Below, piece after piece: positions 1 to 10,736 of a DNA stretch of 64,000 bases. A model generated the notes under the pieces. It worked only from the letters and a program-made list of their open reading frames with translations. It was not told where the DNA came from and did no database searches. The translations under genes were made by a program, and so were the position numbers. This DNA is from Mycoplana azooxidifex (GTDB lineage: Bacteria; Pseudomonadota; Alphaproteobacteria; Rhizobiales; Rhizobiaceae). Position 1 is the first letter of the stretch. Each line of letters begins with the position of its first letter. The stretch spans positions 170,435 to 234,434 of the forward strand of contig NZ_JACIEE010000004.1 of NCBI RefSeq assembly GCF_014196765.1, written 5' to 3'.

Positions 1-1580
1 GCGCGGATCGCCTTGTACATCTTCGGCTGCGTGAACGCCGGCTCGTCGCCTTCGTTGTGGCCGAAGCGGCGGTAGCAGAACATGTCGAGCACGACCGGCT
101 TGTGGAACTTCATCCGGTATTCGGTCGCGATCTTGGCGGCGTAGACGACCGCTTCCGGATCGTCGCCGTTGACGTGGAAGATCGGCGCCTCGATCATCTT
201 GGCGACGTCGGACGGATAGGGCGACGAGCGCGAGAAGGCCGGATTGGTGGTGAAGCCGATCTGGTTGTTGATGATGACGTGCATCGTTCCGGCGACGCGA
301 TACCCGCGCAGGCCGGAAAGGCCGAGGATTTCGGAAATGACGCCCTGGCCGGCAAAGGCTGCGTCGCCGTGGATAAGCAGCGGCATGACCTTGGCACGCT
401 CGCGCAAGGGGATGATGTCGCCCTCGAAGACCGTCGCCATCTGGTCCTGCTTGGCACGCGCCTTGCCCATCACGACCGGGTTGACGATCTCCAGGTGAGA
501 GGGGTTCGCCGTCAGCGATAGGTGGACCTTGTTGTTGTCGAACTCGCGGTCGGAGGAAGCACCGAGATGGTACTTCACGTCGCCGGAGCCTTCGACGTCG
601 TCGGGTGCGTAGGAGCCGCCCTTGAACTCGTGGAAGATCGCCCGGTGCGGCTTGGCCATCACCTGGGACAGCACGTTCAGGCGGCCGCGATGGGCCATGC
701 CGAGGACGATCTCCTTCAGCCCTTCCTGCCCGCCGCGCTTGATGATCTGCTCGAGCGCCGGGATCAGAGATTCACCGCCGTCCAGACCGAAGCGCTTGGT
801 GCCCTTGTACTTGACGTCGATGAACTGCTCGAAGCCTTCCGACTCGATCAGCTTCTGCAGGATCGCCTTCTTGCCTTCCGGCGTGAACTCGACCCCCTTG
901 TCGGGGCCCTCGATGCGCTCCTGGATCCACGCCTTGATCTCCGGATCGGAGATGTGCATGAACTCGACGCCGAGCGTCGAGCAGTAGGTGCGCTCGAGGA
1001 TCTCGATCATCTGCGGGATCGTCGCGTATTCGAGACCCAGCACATTGTCGAGGAAGATCGGGCGGCTGTAGTCCGCTTCCGAGAAGCCGTAGGACTTCGG
1101 CGACAGTTCGTCGTAGTCCTCCACCGGATCGGCAAGGCCGAGCGGGTCGAGCTTGGCGTGCAGGTGGCCGCGCATGCGGTAGGCGCGGATCATCATGATG
1201 GCGCGCACGCTGTCGCGGCTCGCCTGTTGGACGTCGCTGGCATTGACCGGGACGCCGGTCGAAACCGCAGTCTCCTCGGCCTTGGCCTTGACCTTCTTCT
1301 CCACGGCCTTTTCGACCGTGCCCCAGTCGCCGTCGAGCGCCGACACCAGTTCGCCATTGGCGGCGATCGGCCAGTTCTTCTTCTTCCAGGACGCGCCCTG
1401 TGCCGCCTTCGCGATGTCGGCGGACCGGTCGTCGAGAGCCTTGAAGAAGCCCTGCCATTCGGGCGCCACGGAGGATGGATCCTGCTCGTAGCGGGCATAG
1501 AGCTGTTCGATATAGGCTGCATTGGCACCGTCGAGGAACGACGTCACCTGAAACTGTTCGTTGGCGTCTTGTCTTGCCAT
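1..1580 (-). CDS. sucA: 2-oxoglutarate dehydrogenase E1 component, N-terminal part (runs off left edge)
   Basis: E1 of the 2-oxoglutarate dehydrogenase complex: thiamine-diphosphate-dependent decarboxylation of 2-oxoglutarate and transfer of succinyl to E2 lipoyl. About 526 of roughly 1000 residues are present; the C-terminal half lies beyond base 1. The N-terminus MARQDANEQF followed by SFLDGANAAYIEQLY is the usual rhizobial SucA start, and the helical E1 N-terminal segment RAYRMRGHLHAKLDPLG is clear. It is the fourth gene of mdh-sucC-sucD-sucA; sucB is expected next, off the window. A 154-base gap separates it from sucD, larger than the other gaps in the operon, and it holds hairpins, one of them between the Shine-Dalgarno and the ATG. 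Identification is secure; only completeness is limited by the window. Confidence 0.96.
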   Translation of the reverse strand, partial: MARQDANEQFQVTSFLDGANAAYIEQLYARYEQDPSSVAPEWQGFFKALDDRSADIAKAAQGASWKKKNWPIAANGELVSALDGDWGTVEKAVEKKVKAKAEETAVSTGVPVNASDVQQASRDSVRAIMMIRAYRMRGHLHAKLDPLGLADPVEDYDELSPKSYGFSEADYSRPIFLDNVLGLEYATIPQMIEILERTYCSTLGVEFMHISDPEIKAWIQERIEGPDKGVEFTPEGKKAILQKLIESEGFEQFIDVKYKGTKRFGLDGGESLIPALEQIIKRGGQEGLKEIVLGMAHRGRLNVLSQVMAKPHRAIFHEFKGGSYAPDDVEGSGDVKYHLGASSDREFDNNKVHLSLTANPSHLEIVNPVVMGKARAKQDQMATVFEGDIIPLRERAKVMPLLIHGDAAFAGQGVISEILGLSGLRGYRVAGTMHVIINNQIGFTTNPAFSRSSPYPSDVAKMIEAPIFHVNGDDPEAVVYAAKIATEYRMKFHKPVVLDMFCYRRFGHNEGDEPAFTQPKMYKAIR

Positions 1581-1612
1581 GGTCGCTCGCGGGCGCCGCG
1601 CCCGCCTCCTGA
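1581..1612 (-). promoter_or_regulatory. sucA ribosome-binding region interrupted by a hairpin
   Basis: On the minus strand the order is AGGAG, then a 17-base GC-only hairpin (7-bp stem GCGGGCG/CGCCCGC, 3-base loop, 1589-1605), then 8 bases, then the sucA ATG. The linear Shine-Dalgarno to ATG distance is too long, but looping out the hairpin gives about 8 bases. The hairpin is seen directly; its effect on translation is inference. The rest of the sucD-sucA gap (about 1693-1725) holds a second imperfect GC-rich dyad. Confidence 0.5.
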
Positions 1613-1734
1613 CTTCAATCGACCCCGGAAGGTGCGCCCGGGGGAAACGCCCGCCCGCAAAGCTCGTCCTCGTCGACGGGCCGGGCGATGGGAACAGGCA
1701 GCCGGCGCTGGGCCGGCCGCCCCTGTCGTTCGTC

Positions 1735-2637
1735 TCAGCCCTTCAGGACTTCGACGAGTGTCTTGCCGAGGCGCGCCGGAGAAGGCGACACCTTGATGCC
1801 GGCCGCTTCCATGGCGGCGATCTTCGATTCCGCGTCGCCCTTGCCGCCGGAAACGACGGCACCGGCATGGCCCATGGTGCGGCCCTTCGGAGCGGTACGA
1901 CCGGCGATGAAGCCTGCCATCGGCTTCTTGCGACCCTTCTTGGCCTCGTCGATCAGGAACTGCGCTGCCTCTTCCTCGGCCGCGCCGCCGATTTCGCCGA
2001 TCATGATGATCGACTGGGTGGCTTCGTCGGCGAGGAACATCTCCAGCACGTCGATGAACTCGGTGCCCTTGACCGGGTCGCCGCCGATGCCGACAGCCGT
2101 CGTCTGGCCGAGGCCCTCGTTCGACGTCTGGAACACGGCCTCATAGGTCAGCGTACCGGAGCGGGAGACAATGCCGACCGACCCCTTGCGGAAGATCGAG
2201 CCCGGCATGATGCCGATCTTGCATTCTTCTGGCGTCAGGATGCCCGGGCAGTTGGGGCCGAGCAGGCGCGACTTGGAGCGGTCGAGGCGAGCCTTGACGC
2301 GCACCATGTCCAGAACCGGAATGCCCTCGGTGATGCAGGTGATGAACGGGATTTCGGCGTCGATCGCCTCGATGATCGCGTCCGCAGCACCTGCCGGCGG
2401 GACGTAGATCACGGACGCGTCGGCACCGGTCTTTTCCTTGCCTTCGGCAACGGTTGCGAAAATCGGCAGGCTTTCACCCTTCGAGCCGGTCCAGGTCTCC
2501 CCACCCTTCTTCGGGTGGATGCCGCCGACCATCTGCGTACCGTAATAGGCGAGCGCCTGTTCGGTGTGGAAGGTGCCGGTCTTGCCGGTCAGGCCCTGGA
2601 CGAGGACCTTGGTGTCTTTGTTGACGAGAATAGACAT
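1735..2637 (-). CDS. sucD: succinyl-CoA synthetase (ADP-forming) subunit alpha
   Basis: Alpha subunit of succinyl-CoA synthetase, which with SucC converts succinyl-CoA to succinate with substrate-level phosphorylation. It is 300 residues, the normal length. The N-terminal CoA-binding Rossmann segment ([14 protein letters not shown], about residues 11-24) and [10 protein letters not shown] (about 125-135) are present, and the phosphohistidine region reads [16 protein letters not shown] near residue 245, with His in GHAG as the phosphorylated residue. The ATG is preceded by GAGGACC at good spacing. It lies 16 bases downstream of sucC in the mdh-suc operon, so co-transcription is expected. Confidence 0.98.
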   Translation of the reverse strand: MSILVNKDTKVLVQGLTGKTGTFHTEQALAYYGTQMVGGIHPKKGGETWTGSKGESLPIFATVAEGKEKTGADASVIYVPPAGAADAIIEAIDAEIPFITCITEGIPVLDMVRVKARLDRSKSRLLGPNCPGILTPEECKIGIMPGSIFRKGSVGIVSRSGTLTYEAVFQTSNEGLGQTTAVGIGGDPVKGTEFIDVLEMFLADEATQSIIMIGEIGGAAEEEAAQFLIDEAKKGRKKPMAGFIAGRTAPKGRTMGHAGAVVSGGKGDAESKIAAMEAAGIKVSPSPARLGKTLVEVLKG

Positions 2638-2653
2638 GTATCAGGTCCTCAAA

Positions 2654-3847
<1,194 letters not shown>

Positions 3848-3875
3848 GGGAATCCCTCTCTCTTGGCCGAAGCGA

Positions 3876-4910
<1,035 letters not shown>

Positions 4911-4936
4911 TTAGCGCCCAAAGCCTTAAATATCAA

Positions 4937-4964
4937 CTAATACTTTTTGGTATAGATATTTCAA
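4937..4964 (-). promoter_or_regulatory. putative sigma-70 type promoter of mdh-suc operon
   Basis: On the minus strand TTGAAA (4959-4964) and TATTAG (4937-4942) are separated by 16 bases, about 100 bases before the mdh ATG. It lies in the only AT-rich stretch between mdh and zapE and is nested inside a dyad (AAATATC 4928-4934 with GATATTT 4955-4961). The assignment rests on consensus resemblance only. Confidence 0.4.
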
Positions 4965-4978
4965 TCGGTTAGATCATC

Positions 4979-5004
4979 ATTTTCTTACGTAAACGTAAGA
5001 AAAT
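4979..5004. promoter_or_regulatory. perfect 12-bp palindrome upstream of mdh, candidate operator
   Basis: Arms ATTTTCTTACGT and ACGTAAGAAAAT are perfectly complementary with a 2-base AA centre. It sits 15 bases beyond the zapE stop and just upstream of the putative mdh -35. Without a T-tract following a GC-rich stem it does not look like a classical terminator; a dimeric-repressor operator is the simplest reading. The TTACGTAAACGTAA core recalls sites of MerR-family LiuR-type regulators, a resemblance from memory only. Confidence 0.5.
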
Positions 5005-5018
5005 CTGTCGCAAGGTCG

Positions 5019-6200
5019 TCACAATTCTACCGCGTTCCGCCGATGGTTTTCCGCATACTCGACGCTGCGGATCTCGATCAGCCGCGAAACCGTCCGGTCG
5101 AATTCGAAGCCTTCCGTTCCCTTCTTCGCAACCAGAAGGCTCTCCGGCGCCGCCGCGGCGGAGGCGAACAGGCGGGCGCCGTGATCGTAGATCGTGTCGA
5201 CGAGGTTGATGAAGCGCTTCGTCTCGTTGCGCCGGTCGGGACCGAGAAAGGGAATATGGTCGACGAAGATCGTGTCGTAGCGCTTCAGGACGGCGAGGTA
5301 GTCGGCAGCACCCAGCGGCTTTTCGCAGAGATCGGCGAAGGCAAAGCGGGCCGCCCGTCCGGCGGCGGCGGGAACGGCGATCTCGCGCCCCCGGAAGCCG
5401 ATGGTCGCCGGCTTCACCTCGTTCCCCGCCGTCTCCCGCGTCCAGGCCCTGTCCATGGCCTGGTCCGCCTCCGCCCCGAGCGGATGACGGAACACGGGCA
5501 GGCCCTCGTCCTTCTCCAGCCGGTAGTCCGTCCCCGAATCCAGCGCGACGATATCGACGTGCTTCTTGAGCAGGTCGACGAAGGGCAGGAACAGGCCGCG
5601 GTTGAGGCCGTCCTTGTAGAGGTTGTCCGGCTCGACATTCGAGGTGGCGACCAGGATGCAGCCGCGCGCGAACAGTTCCGAAAACAGCCGTGACAGGATC
5701 ATCGCATCGGCGATATCCGTCACGGAAAACTCGTCGAAGCACAGAAGCCGTGCCTCCGCGATCAGAGCCTCGGCCACGGGCGGCACTGGATCGGCCTGCT
5801 TGGTCTCGCCGTTCTTCAGCTTCTGGCGATGCTGGTGGATGCGATCGTGCACATCGGCCATAAATTCATGGAAATGGGCCCTGCGCTTGCGCTTGATCGG
5901 CACGAGCGAGAAGAACAGGTCCATGAGCATGGTCTTGCCGCGGCCAACCCCGCCATGGATGTAGAGGCCGCGTGGAACTGCGGATTTCTCCGGCTTGCGC
6001 GCGGCGAACAGCCAGCCGAGCGCACTCGACTTGCGCGCCGGCCGCTGCGCCTGGATGGCGTGAAGAAGCACATCGAACCGCTGTGCCATCGCGGCCTGCA
6101 GCGGGTCGGCCTGCATCTCGCCTGCAGCCACCTTCGCCTTCAATTTGTCGGTGACGCCGTGTTCCGGATAGGCGGAGACCTTGTCCCAATCCTGCTTCAT
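5019..6200 (-). CDS. zapE: cell division protein ZapE / AFG1-like ATPase
   Basis: P-loop ATPase of the ZapE/AFG1 family, linked to Z-ring function in E. coli and to respiratory complex quality control in mitochondria (LACE1/Afg1). About 393 residues. Walker A is GGVGRGKTMLMD near residue 83, followed by the family-typical FFSLVPIKRKRRAHFHEFM; Walker B is LLCFDEFSVTDIADAM near 150. Two starts are possible: ATG at 6200 or GTG at 6206 two codons upstream. A GGAG lies about 10 bases before the GTG, so the GTG cannot be excluded. The gene stands between mdh and a lipoprotein gene on the same strand; the mdh-zapE arrangement is common in rhizobia. Confidence 0.93.
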   Translation of the reverse strand: MKQDWDKVSAYPEHGVTDKLKAKVAAGEMQADPLQAAMAQRFDVLLHAIQAQRPARKSSALGWLFAARKPEKSAVPRGLYIHGGVGRGKTMLMDLFFSLVPIKRKRRAHFHEFMADVHDRIHQHRQKLKNGETKQADPVPPVAEALIAEARLLCFDEFSVTDIADAMILSRLFSELFARGCILVATSNVEPDNLYKDGLNRGLFLPFVDLLKKHVDIVALDSGTDYRLEKDEGLPVFRHPLGAEADQAMDRAWTRETAGNEVKPATIGFRGREIAVPAAAGRAARFAFADLCEKPLGAADYLAVLKRYDTIFVDHIPFLGPDRRNETKRFINLVDTIYDHGARLFASAAAAPESLLVAKKGTEGFEFDRTVSRLIEIRSVEYAENHRRNAVEL

Positions 6201-6242
6201 GGGCACTGCAGAAGATCTCCGTGAGGAAAGAAATATACGCGA

Positions 6243-6797
6243 TCAGCGCGACAGGCTGATCGGCTGGCCGCCGCTGGTGGAACCGTCGAAGCGCGAGTCG
6301 GCGGTCTTGTAGAGACGCGCAATCTCGTTGCCGTCGCGATTCTTCAGCACGACCTGCTTGCCGGCCACTTCCCATGAGCCCATCTGCGTCAGCTCGCCTG
6401 CGCAGCCGCGGGTGCCGCCGCGCGAGCCGGAACCGAGGTTGGTGAGCGTCAGGAACATGTCGCACGAGGTCGGGCCGTTGCTGACGCGCCAGTTGCCGAC
6501 CATGCCTTCCTTCTTGACGTCCAGCGCCGCAGCCGAAGCGCCGGCATCGGCACCCGGAACGCCGCCCGCGCCTGGCGTCGCCATGGCCGTGTCCGTCGTG
6601 GGCGCGGCGGGAAACTGGGACGAGCCGCCGCTGGTGCTGGTAGAGGGATCGGGAAGCTGGCTGGAAGAGACCGTGCCGACCGGCGCAGGCTGCAGCGGTG
6701 CGGTCGGCTGCGTATCGACGCCGCCCATGGAAGTCCGCTGGCAGCCGGCCAACGCCAGCGCCATCATCAGTCCGCCTGCCACCTGTACAATCCGCAT
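6243..6797 (-). CDS. outer-membrane lipoprotein with protease-inhibitor Inh/Omp19-type domain
   Basis: 184-residue exported lipoprotein. The N-terminus [19 protein letters not shown] is a lipoprotein signal with lipobox LAGC (Cys about residue 19). Then comes a Ser/Thr/Pro/Gly-rich linker (about 20-95) and a C-terminal beta-barrel-like domain (about 97-184) with [19 protein letters not shown] and [15 protein letters not shown], the pattern of the AprI/Inh metalloprotease-inhibitor fold seen in Brucella Omp19. I start at the ATG at 6797 because CAGGAG precedes it at proper spacing and the signal peptide begins there; a longer in-frame reading adds 16 residues ahead of the signal. The inhibitor function is inferred from the domain. 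Confidence 0.82.
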   Translation of the reverse strand: MRIVQVAGGLMMALALAGCQRTSMGGVDTQPTAPLQPAPVGTVSSSQLPDPSTSTSGGSSQFPAAPTTDTAMATPGAGGVPGADAGASAAALDVKKEGMVGNWRVSNGPTSCDMFLTLTNLGSGSRGGTRGCAGELTQMGSWEVAGKQVVLKNRDGNEIARLYKTADSRFDGSTSGGQPISLSR

Positions 6798-6947
6798 GTC
6801 GAAACTCCTGCCCCTTCGTCGATGCCCTGCATATGCGACAATCATGGCGGATTACCGTGAATCGAAGGTTTAAATCAAGTCTTAGCCATCATGTTTCGCC
6901 GCAGCCCATGGCCACCGCACCCGATTGACGCCGGCGACCCCTCATGA

Positions 6948-6974
6948 AAATGCCGGGCGCGAGGCCCGGCATTT
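6948..6974 (-). terminator. intrinsic terminator after sdhB
   Basis: An 11-bp perfect stem AAATGCCGGGC/GCCCGGCATTT with a 5-base loop, followed on the minus strand by TTTTC, 22 bases after the sdhB stop. It closes the sdhCDAB operon. Confidence 0.8.
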
Positions 6975-6996
6975 GCAATGTTTCGCCCAAGTTGGG

Positions 6997-7776
6997 TCAG
7001 AGCCGCCGCTCGACCAGCATCTTCTTGATCTCGCCGATCGCCTTGGCCGGGTTCAGCCCCTTCGGGCAGGCCTGGGCGCAGTTCATGATCGTGTGGCAGC
7101 GATAGAGGCGGAAGGGATCCTCGAGATTGTCGAGGCGCTCGCCGGTGGCCTCGTCGCGGCTGTCGATCAGCCAGCGATAGGCCTGCAGCAGCACGGCCGG
7201 GCCAAGATAGCGGTCGCCATTCCACCAGTAGCTCGGACAGGAGGTCGAGCAGCAGGCGCACAGGATGCACTCGTAGAGGCCGTCGAGCTTCTGCCGGTCC
7301 TCGTGGCTCTGCTTCCACTCCTTGGCCGGCGTCGGCGTCACCGTCTTCAGCCAGGGCTCGATCGAGCGGTGCTGGGCGTAGAAGTGCGTCAGGTCCGGCA
7401 CCAGGTCCTTGACCACCGGCATGTGCGGCAGCGGGTAGACCTTCACGGCACCCTTCACCTCGTCCATGCCCTTCGTGCAGGCGAGCGTGTTGGTGCCGTC
7501 GATGTTCATGGCGCAGGAGCCGCAGATGCCCTCGCGGCAGGAGCGGCGCAGCGTCAGCGTCGGGTCGATCTTGTTCTTGATGTAGAGCAGCGCGTCCAGC
7601 ACCATCGGGCCGCAGTCGTCGATATCGACATAGAAGGTGTCGATCGACGGGTTCTTGCCGTCGTCCGGACTCCAGCGGTAGACGCGGAGTTCGCGGGTGT
7701 TGGTGGCACCGGCCGGCTTCGGCCAGACCTTGCCTTCGGTCATCTGCGAATTCTTCGGAAGTGCGAGTTCAACCAT
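6997..7776 (-). CDS. sdhB: succinate dehydrogenase iron-sulfur subunit
   Basis: Complex II electron-transfer subunit carrying three Fe-S clusters between SdhA flavin and membrane quinone. It is 259 residues. The [2Fe-2S] ligands are in [10 protein letters not shown] with a later Cys (C80, C85, C88, C100). The [4Fe-4S] and [3Fe-4S] ligands are in [12 protein letters not shown] (C170, C173, C176, C180) and [14 protein letters not shown] (C227, C233, C237). The second motif has the bacterial ILCACC arrangement. It is last in sdhCDAB, 18 bases after sdhA, and is followed by a terminator. Confidence 0.98.
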   Translation of the reverse strand: MVELALPKNSQMTEGKVWPKPAGATNTRELRVYRWSPDDGKNPSIDTFYVDIDDCGPMVLDALLYIKNKIDPTLTLRRSCREGICGSCAMNIDGTNTLACTKGMDEVKGAVKVYPLPHMPVVKDLVPDLTHFYAQHRSIEPWLKTVTPTPAKEWKQSHEDRQKLDGLYECILCACCSTSCPSYWWNGDRYLGPAVLLQAYRWLIDSRDEATGERLDNLEDPFRLYRCHTIMNCAQACPKGLNPAKAIGEIKKMLVERRL

Positions 7777-7794
7777 GTCCAGCGTTCCTCGGGA

Positions 7795-9636
7795 TCAGTA
7801 GACGCGGGCCTTGGGTTCGATCTTCTTCGGATCGATCCCTTCGGCGATGAGGTCGGTGTGGACCGGCCGGTAGTCGAGCTTGACGTTGCCGTTCGCGTCG
7901 ACCCAGGACAGCGTGTGCTTGCGCCAGTTGACGTCGTCGCGGCCGGCGAACGGGCCGGACGTATAGTCCTCGCGGGCGTGGGAACCACGGCTTTCCTTGC
8001 GGGCTTCGGCGCCGACGACGGTGGCGATCGCGTTGGCCATCAGGTTTTCCAGTTCCAGCGTCTCCACCAGGTCGGAGTTCCAGATGAGCGACCGGTCGGT
8101 GACCTTGATGTCGGCCATCTCGTCCCAGATCTCCTTCATGCGGCGGCAGCCGCTCTCCAGCGATTCCTGCGTGCGGAACACGGCCGCGTCGTCCTGCATG
8201 GTGCGCTGCATCTTGTCGCGCAGCACCGCCGTCGGTGTGTTGCCATCGGCGAAGCGCAGCCGGTCGAAGCGTTCCATGATCCTGTCGCAGGCCGCCGTGT
8301 CGAGCGCGGGGATGGGGGCGGCGCGGTCGATCACCTCGCCGGCGCGGATGGCAGCCGCACGGCCGAACACCACGAGGTCGATCAGCGAGTTGGAGCCCAG
8401 GCGGTTGGCGCCGTGCACCGAGGCGCAGCCGGCTTCCCCGACCGCCATCAGGCCGGGCGCGACGCGCTCCGGATTGGCGCTGTCGGCGTTGAGAACCTCG
8501 CCCCAGAAGTTCGTCGGAACGCCGCCCATGTTGTAGTGCACGGTCGGCAGAACCGGGATCGGTTCGCGGGTGACGTCGACACCGGCAAAGATCTTCGCGC
8601 TCTCCGAAATGCCGGGAAGCCGCTCGTGCAGCACGGCCGGATCGAGGTGGTCGAGGTGCAGGAAGATGTGGTCCTTGTTCTTGCCGACGCCGCGGCCCTC
8701 GCGGATTTCCATCGTCATGCAGCGGGAGACCACGTCGCGCGAGGCAAGATCCTTGGCCGACGGCGCGTAACGCTCCATGAAGCGCTCGCCCTCGGAATTG
8801 ACCAGGTAGCCGCCTTCGCCGCGCGCGCCTTCGGTGATCAGGCAGCCCGAGCCGTAGATGCCGGTCGGATGGAATTGCACGAACTCCATGTCCTGCAAGG
8901 GCAGGCCGGCGCGCGCGATCATGCCGCCGCCGTCGCCGGTGCAGGTGTGCGCCGAGGTCGCCGAGAAATAGGAGCGGCCGTAGCCACCCGTCGCCAGCAC
9001 CACCATCTTGGCGGAGAAGCGGTGGATCGTGCCGTCGTCGAGGTTCCACGCGACGACGCCGGTGCAGCGGCCGTCGGCCGACATGATCAGGTCGAGCGCG
9101 AAATACTCGATGAAGAACTCGGCGTTGTTGCGCAGCGACTGGCCGTAGAGCGTGTGCAGGATGGCGTGGCCGGTCCGGTCGGCGACCGCGCAGGTGCGCT
9201 GCACCGGCGGGCCCTCGCCGTAGTTCTGCATGTGGCCGCCGAACGGCCGCTGGTAGATCTTGCCTTCCTCGTTGCGCGAGAAGGGAACGCCGTAGTGCTC
9301 GAGCTCATAGACCGCCTTTGGCGCTTCCATGGCGAGATACTGCATGGCGTCGACGTCGCCGAGCCAGTCGGAGCCCTTGACGGTGTCGTAGAGGTGCCAC
9401 TGCCAGCTGTCCGGCGTCATGTTCTGCAGGGAGGCGGCGATGCCGCCCTGGGCTGCGACCGTGTGCGAACGGGTCGGGAAGACCTTGGTGATGCAGGCCG
9501 TCTTCAGCCCCTGCTCGGCCATGCCGAGGGTCGCGCGCAGTCCCGCGCCGCCCGCCCCCACCACGACCACATCGAAGGCATGATCCACATACTGATAGGC
9601 TTTGCCGCTTGTCGCCGGCGAGGAATTCGGTGCCAT
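7795..9636 (-). CDS. sdhA: succinate dehydrogenase flavoprotein subunit
   Basis: Catalytic subunit of complex II, oxidising succinate to fumarate with covalently bound FAD. It is 613 residues, the usual alphaproteobacterial length. FAD-binding [13 protein letters not shown] is at about residues 23-35, and the flavinylated histidine is in [10 protein letters not shown] (H58). The active-site region includes [10 protein letters not shown] and [10 protein letters not shown], with the catalytic Arg in the latter. The C-terminal [11 protein letters not shown]-type segment reads [11 protein letters not shown]. It is six bases after sdhD and 18 bases before sdhB. A 1095-codon open frame on the other strand across sdhBAD is a codon-bias shadow. 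Confidence 0.98.
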   Translation of the reverse strand: MAPNSSPATSGKAYQYVDHAFDVVVVGAGGAGLRATLGMAEQGLKTACITKVFPTRSHTVAAQGGIAASLQNMTPDSWQWHLYDTVKGSDWLGDVDAMQYLAMEAPKAVYELEHYGVPFSRNEEGKIYQRPFGGHMQNYGEGPPVQRTCAVADRTGHAILHTLYGQSLRNNAEFFIEYFALDLIMSADGRCTGVVAWNLDDGTIHRFSAKMVVLATGGYGRSYFSATSAHTCTGDGGGMIARAGLPLQDMEFVQFHPTGIYGSGCLITEGARGEGGYLVNSEGERFMERYAPSAKDLASRDVVSRCMTMEIREGRGVGKNKDHIFLHLDHLDPAVLHERLPGISESAKIFAGVDVTREPIPVLPTVHYNMGGVPTNFWGEVLNADSANPERVAPGLMAVGEAGCASVHGANRLGSNSLIDLVVFGRAAAIRAGEVIDRAAPIPALDTAACDRIMERFDRLRFADGNTPTAVLRDKMQRTMQDDAAVFRTQESLESGCRRMKEIWDEMADIKVTDRSLIWNSDLVETLELENLMANAIATVVGAEARKESRGSHAREDYTSGPFAGRDDVNWRKHTLSWVDANGNVKLDYRPVHTDLIAEGIDPKKIEPKARVY

Positions 9637-9642
9637 GGTGCG

Positions 9643-10023
9643 TTATCCTGCGAACGCGATCTTCAGGACGGCGAAAAGACAGAGCCCGCCGACCAGGACC
9701 GCAAAGAAGGTATTGAGCATGAGGAGGACGATCTTGATGCCTTCCGCGTGGACATAGTCCTCGATGATGACCTGCATGCCGAGCTTCATGTGGTAGAGCG
9801 CGGAAAGCACGACCAGCGCCATCAGCACCGCGACGATCGGGTGCGACAGCGCCGCCCGGACCTCGGCATAGGGCGCGCCGGCGTAGCAGACGAGGAAGCC
9901 GACGAAGAAGAGCATCAGCGGCACGTTGGAAACTGCCGTCAGCCGCTGGCGCCAGAAGTGCTCCGTGCCTTCCTTGGCCGAGCCGAGTCCGCGAACGCGG
10001 CCGAGAGGTGTACGCATGTCCAT
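9643..10023 (-). CDS. sdhD: succinate dehydrogenase membrane anchor subunit D
   Basis: Small hydrophobic anchor of complex II, 126 residues, helping to bind heme b and ubiquinone. The start [20 protein letters not shown] is the typical alphaproteobacterial SdhD N-terminus. Three membrane helices follow, at about residues 33-52, 62-82 and 98-122. The second contains the heme/quinone region [19 protein letters not shown] with the conserved His. It lies 12 bases after sdhC and 6 bases before sdhA. Confidence 0.94.
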   Translation of the reverse strand: MDMRTPLGRVRGLGSAKEGTEHFWRQRLTAVSNVPLMLFFVGFLVCYAGAPYAEVRAALSHPIVAVLMALVVLSALYHMKLGMQVIIEDYVHAEGIKIVLLMLNTFFAVLVGGLCLFAVLKIAFAG

Positions 10024-10035
10024 GATTGTTGTTCC

Positions 10036-10428
10036 TCAGCGCACCAGATAGCCGATCGCCCAGACCAGCACCGTCAATGCAAGCGATACGACCAGCGACG
10101 CCTTGGCTACCTTCGTGGCGAAATGCTTCTCGTACCCGTATCCCGTGTCCCAGGCGAAGTGGCGAAAGCCGCCCACCATGTGATGGAACAGGGCCCAGGT
10201 ATAGCCGACTAGGATCACTTTGCCGATCCAGGTCCCGAAGAACCAGTTGACCCAGTTGAAATAATCCTCACCCATCGCTGTTGCGATCAGCCACCAGGCC
10301 ACGAGCACCGTGCCGAAATAGAGCGCACCGCCGGTGATGCGATGCACGATCGACATGACCATGGTGGGGATGGGCTTGTAGATCTGGAGGTGCGGCGAGA
10401 GCGGCCGGCCTTTTGTGACATTCGTCAT
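10036..10428 (-). CDS. sdhC: succinate dehydrogenase cytochrome b556 subunit
   Basis: Membrane anchor and heme-binding subunit of complex II, 130 residues. The family signatures RPLSPHLQIYKP (residues 8-19) and SIVHRITGG (27-35) are present, and the heme-ligand region reads FHHMVGGFRHFAWD near residue 83. Three membrane helices are evident. The open frame continues 41 codons upstream, but the conserved start is the ATG at 10428, preceded by GTGAGGG at correct spacing. It is the first gene of sdhCDAB; the upstream region carries two short dyads. Confidence 0.95.
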   Translation of the reverse strand: MTNVTKGRPLSPHLQIYKPIPTMVMSIVHRITGGALYFGTVLVAWWLIATAMGEDYFNWVNWFFGTWIGKVILVGYTWALFHHMVGGFRHFAWDTGYGYEKHFATKVAKASLVVSLALTVLVWAIGYLVR

Positions 10429-10736
10429 CAGAACCCTCACGGAAATCCCGGAGAATGGCCCCGATATCTGGACATTTTCACTCCGGAATTGCACGTCTTT
10501 GTGTGCAATGCAGTGTCTGCGACGTTTAATCGCCGGAATGCGGAACCACAAGTGTCATCGACGGGCAAAATCAATTTAATCGATTAAGACAAAAGTGTGG
10601 TGATGAGGGGCCTCCGGGACCGTTAACCATTGTTAACGTTTCTTACCGGTTCCTTAACCAAGCCAGTGACTTTCCAGCGATATTGGCCCAGAGTGGCTGC
10701 AAGGATCTGTTAAGCGTAACCTGGAGGCGAAACAGA
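10429..10736. promoter_or_regulatory. divergent control region between sdhC and the repeat-protein gene
   Basis: A 308-base gene-free region. Visible elements: an inverted repeat ATTGCAC-N8-GTGCAAT (10488-10509), 60 bases before the sdhC ATG; a perfect 12-bp palindrome TTAATCGATTAA (10576-10587); and a cluster of TTAA/TTAAC half-sites (10623-10658) on the side of the rightward gene. I cannot place a confident -35/-10 pair for either gene. Confidence 0.45.
10623..10658 (+). promoter_or_regulatory. CtrA-like half-site cluster
   Basis: TTAACC and TTAACG half-sites at 10623-10637 are followed by TTAC-N7-TTAAC (10643-10658), one base off the CtrA consensus TTAA-N7-TTAAC. The cluster ends 78 bases before the repeat-protein ATG. 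CtrA control is inferred from the motif only. Confidence 0.4.

Noticed and set aside
6925-10212. A 1095-codon open frame on the plus strand opposite sdhB, sdhA and sdhD
   Set aside because: High-GC third-position bias keeps the antisense frame open. The peptide is repetitive in His/Val/Asp/Gly/Arg with no domain, while the sdh genes on the minus strand have full catalytic motifs.
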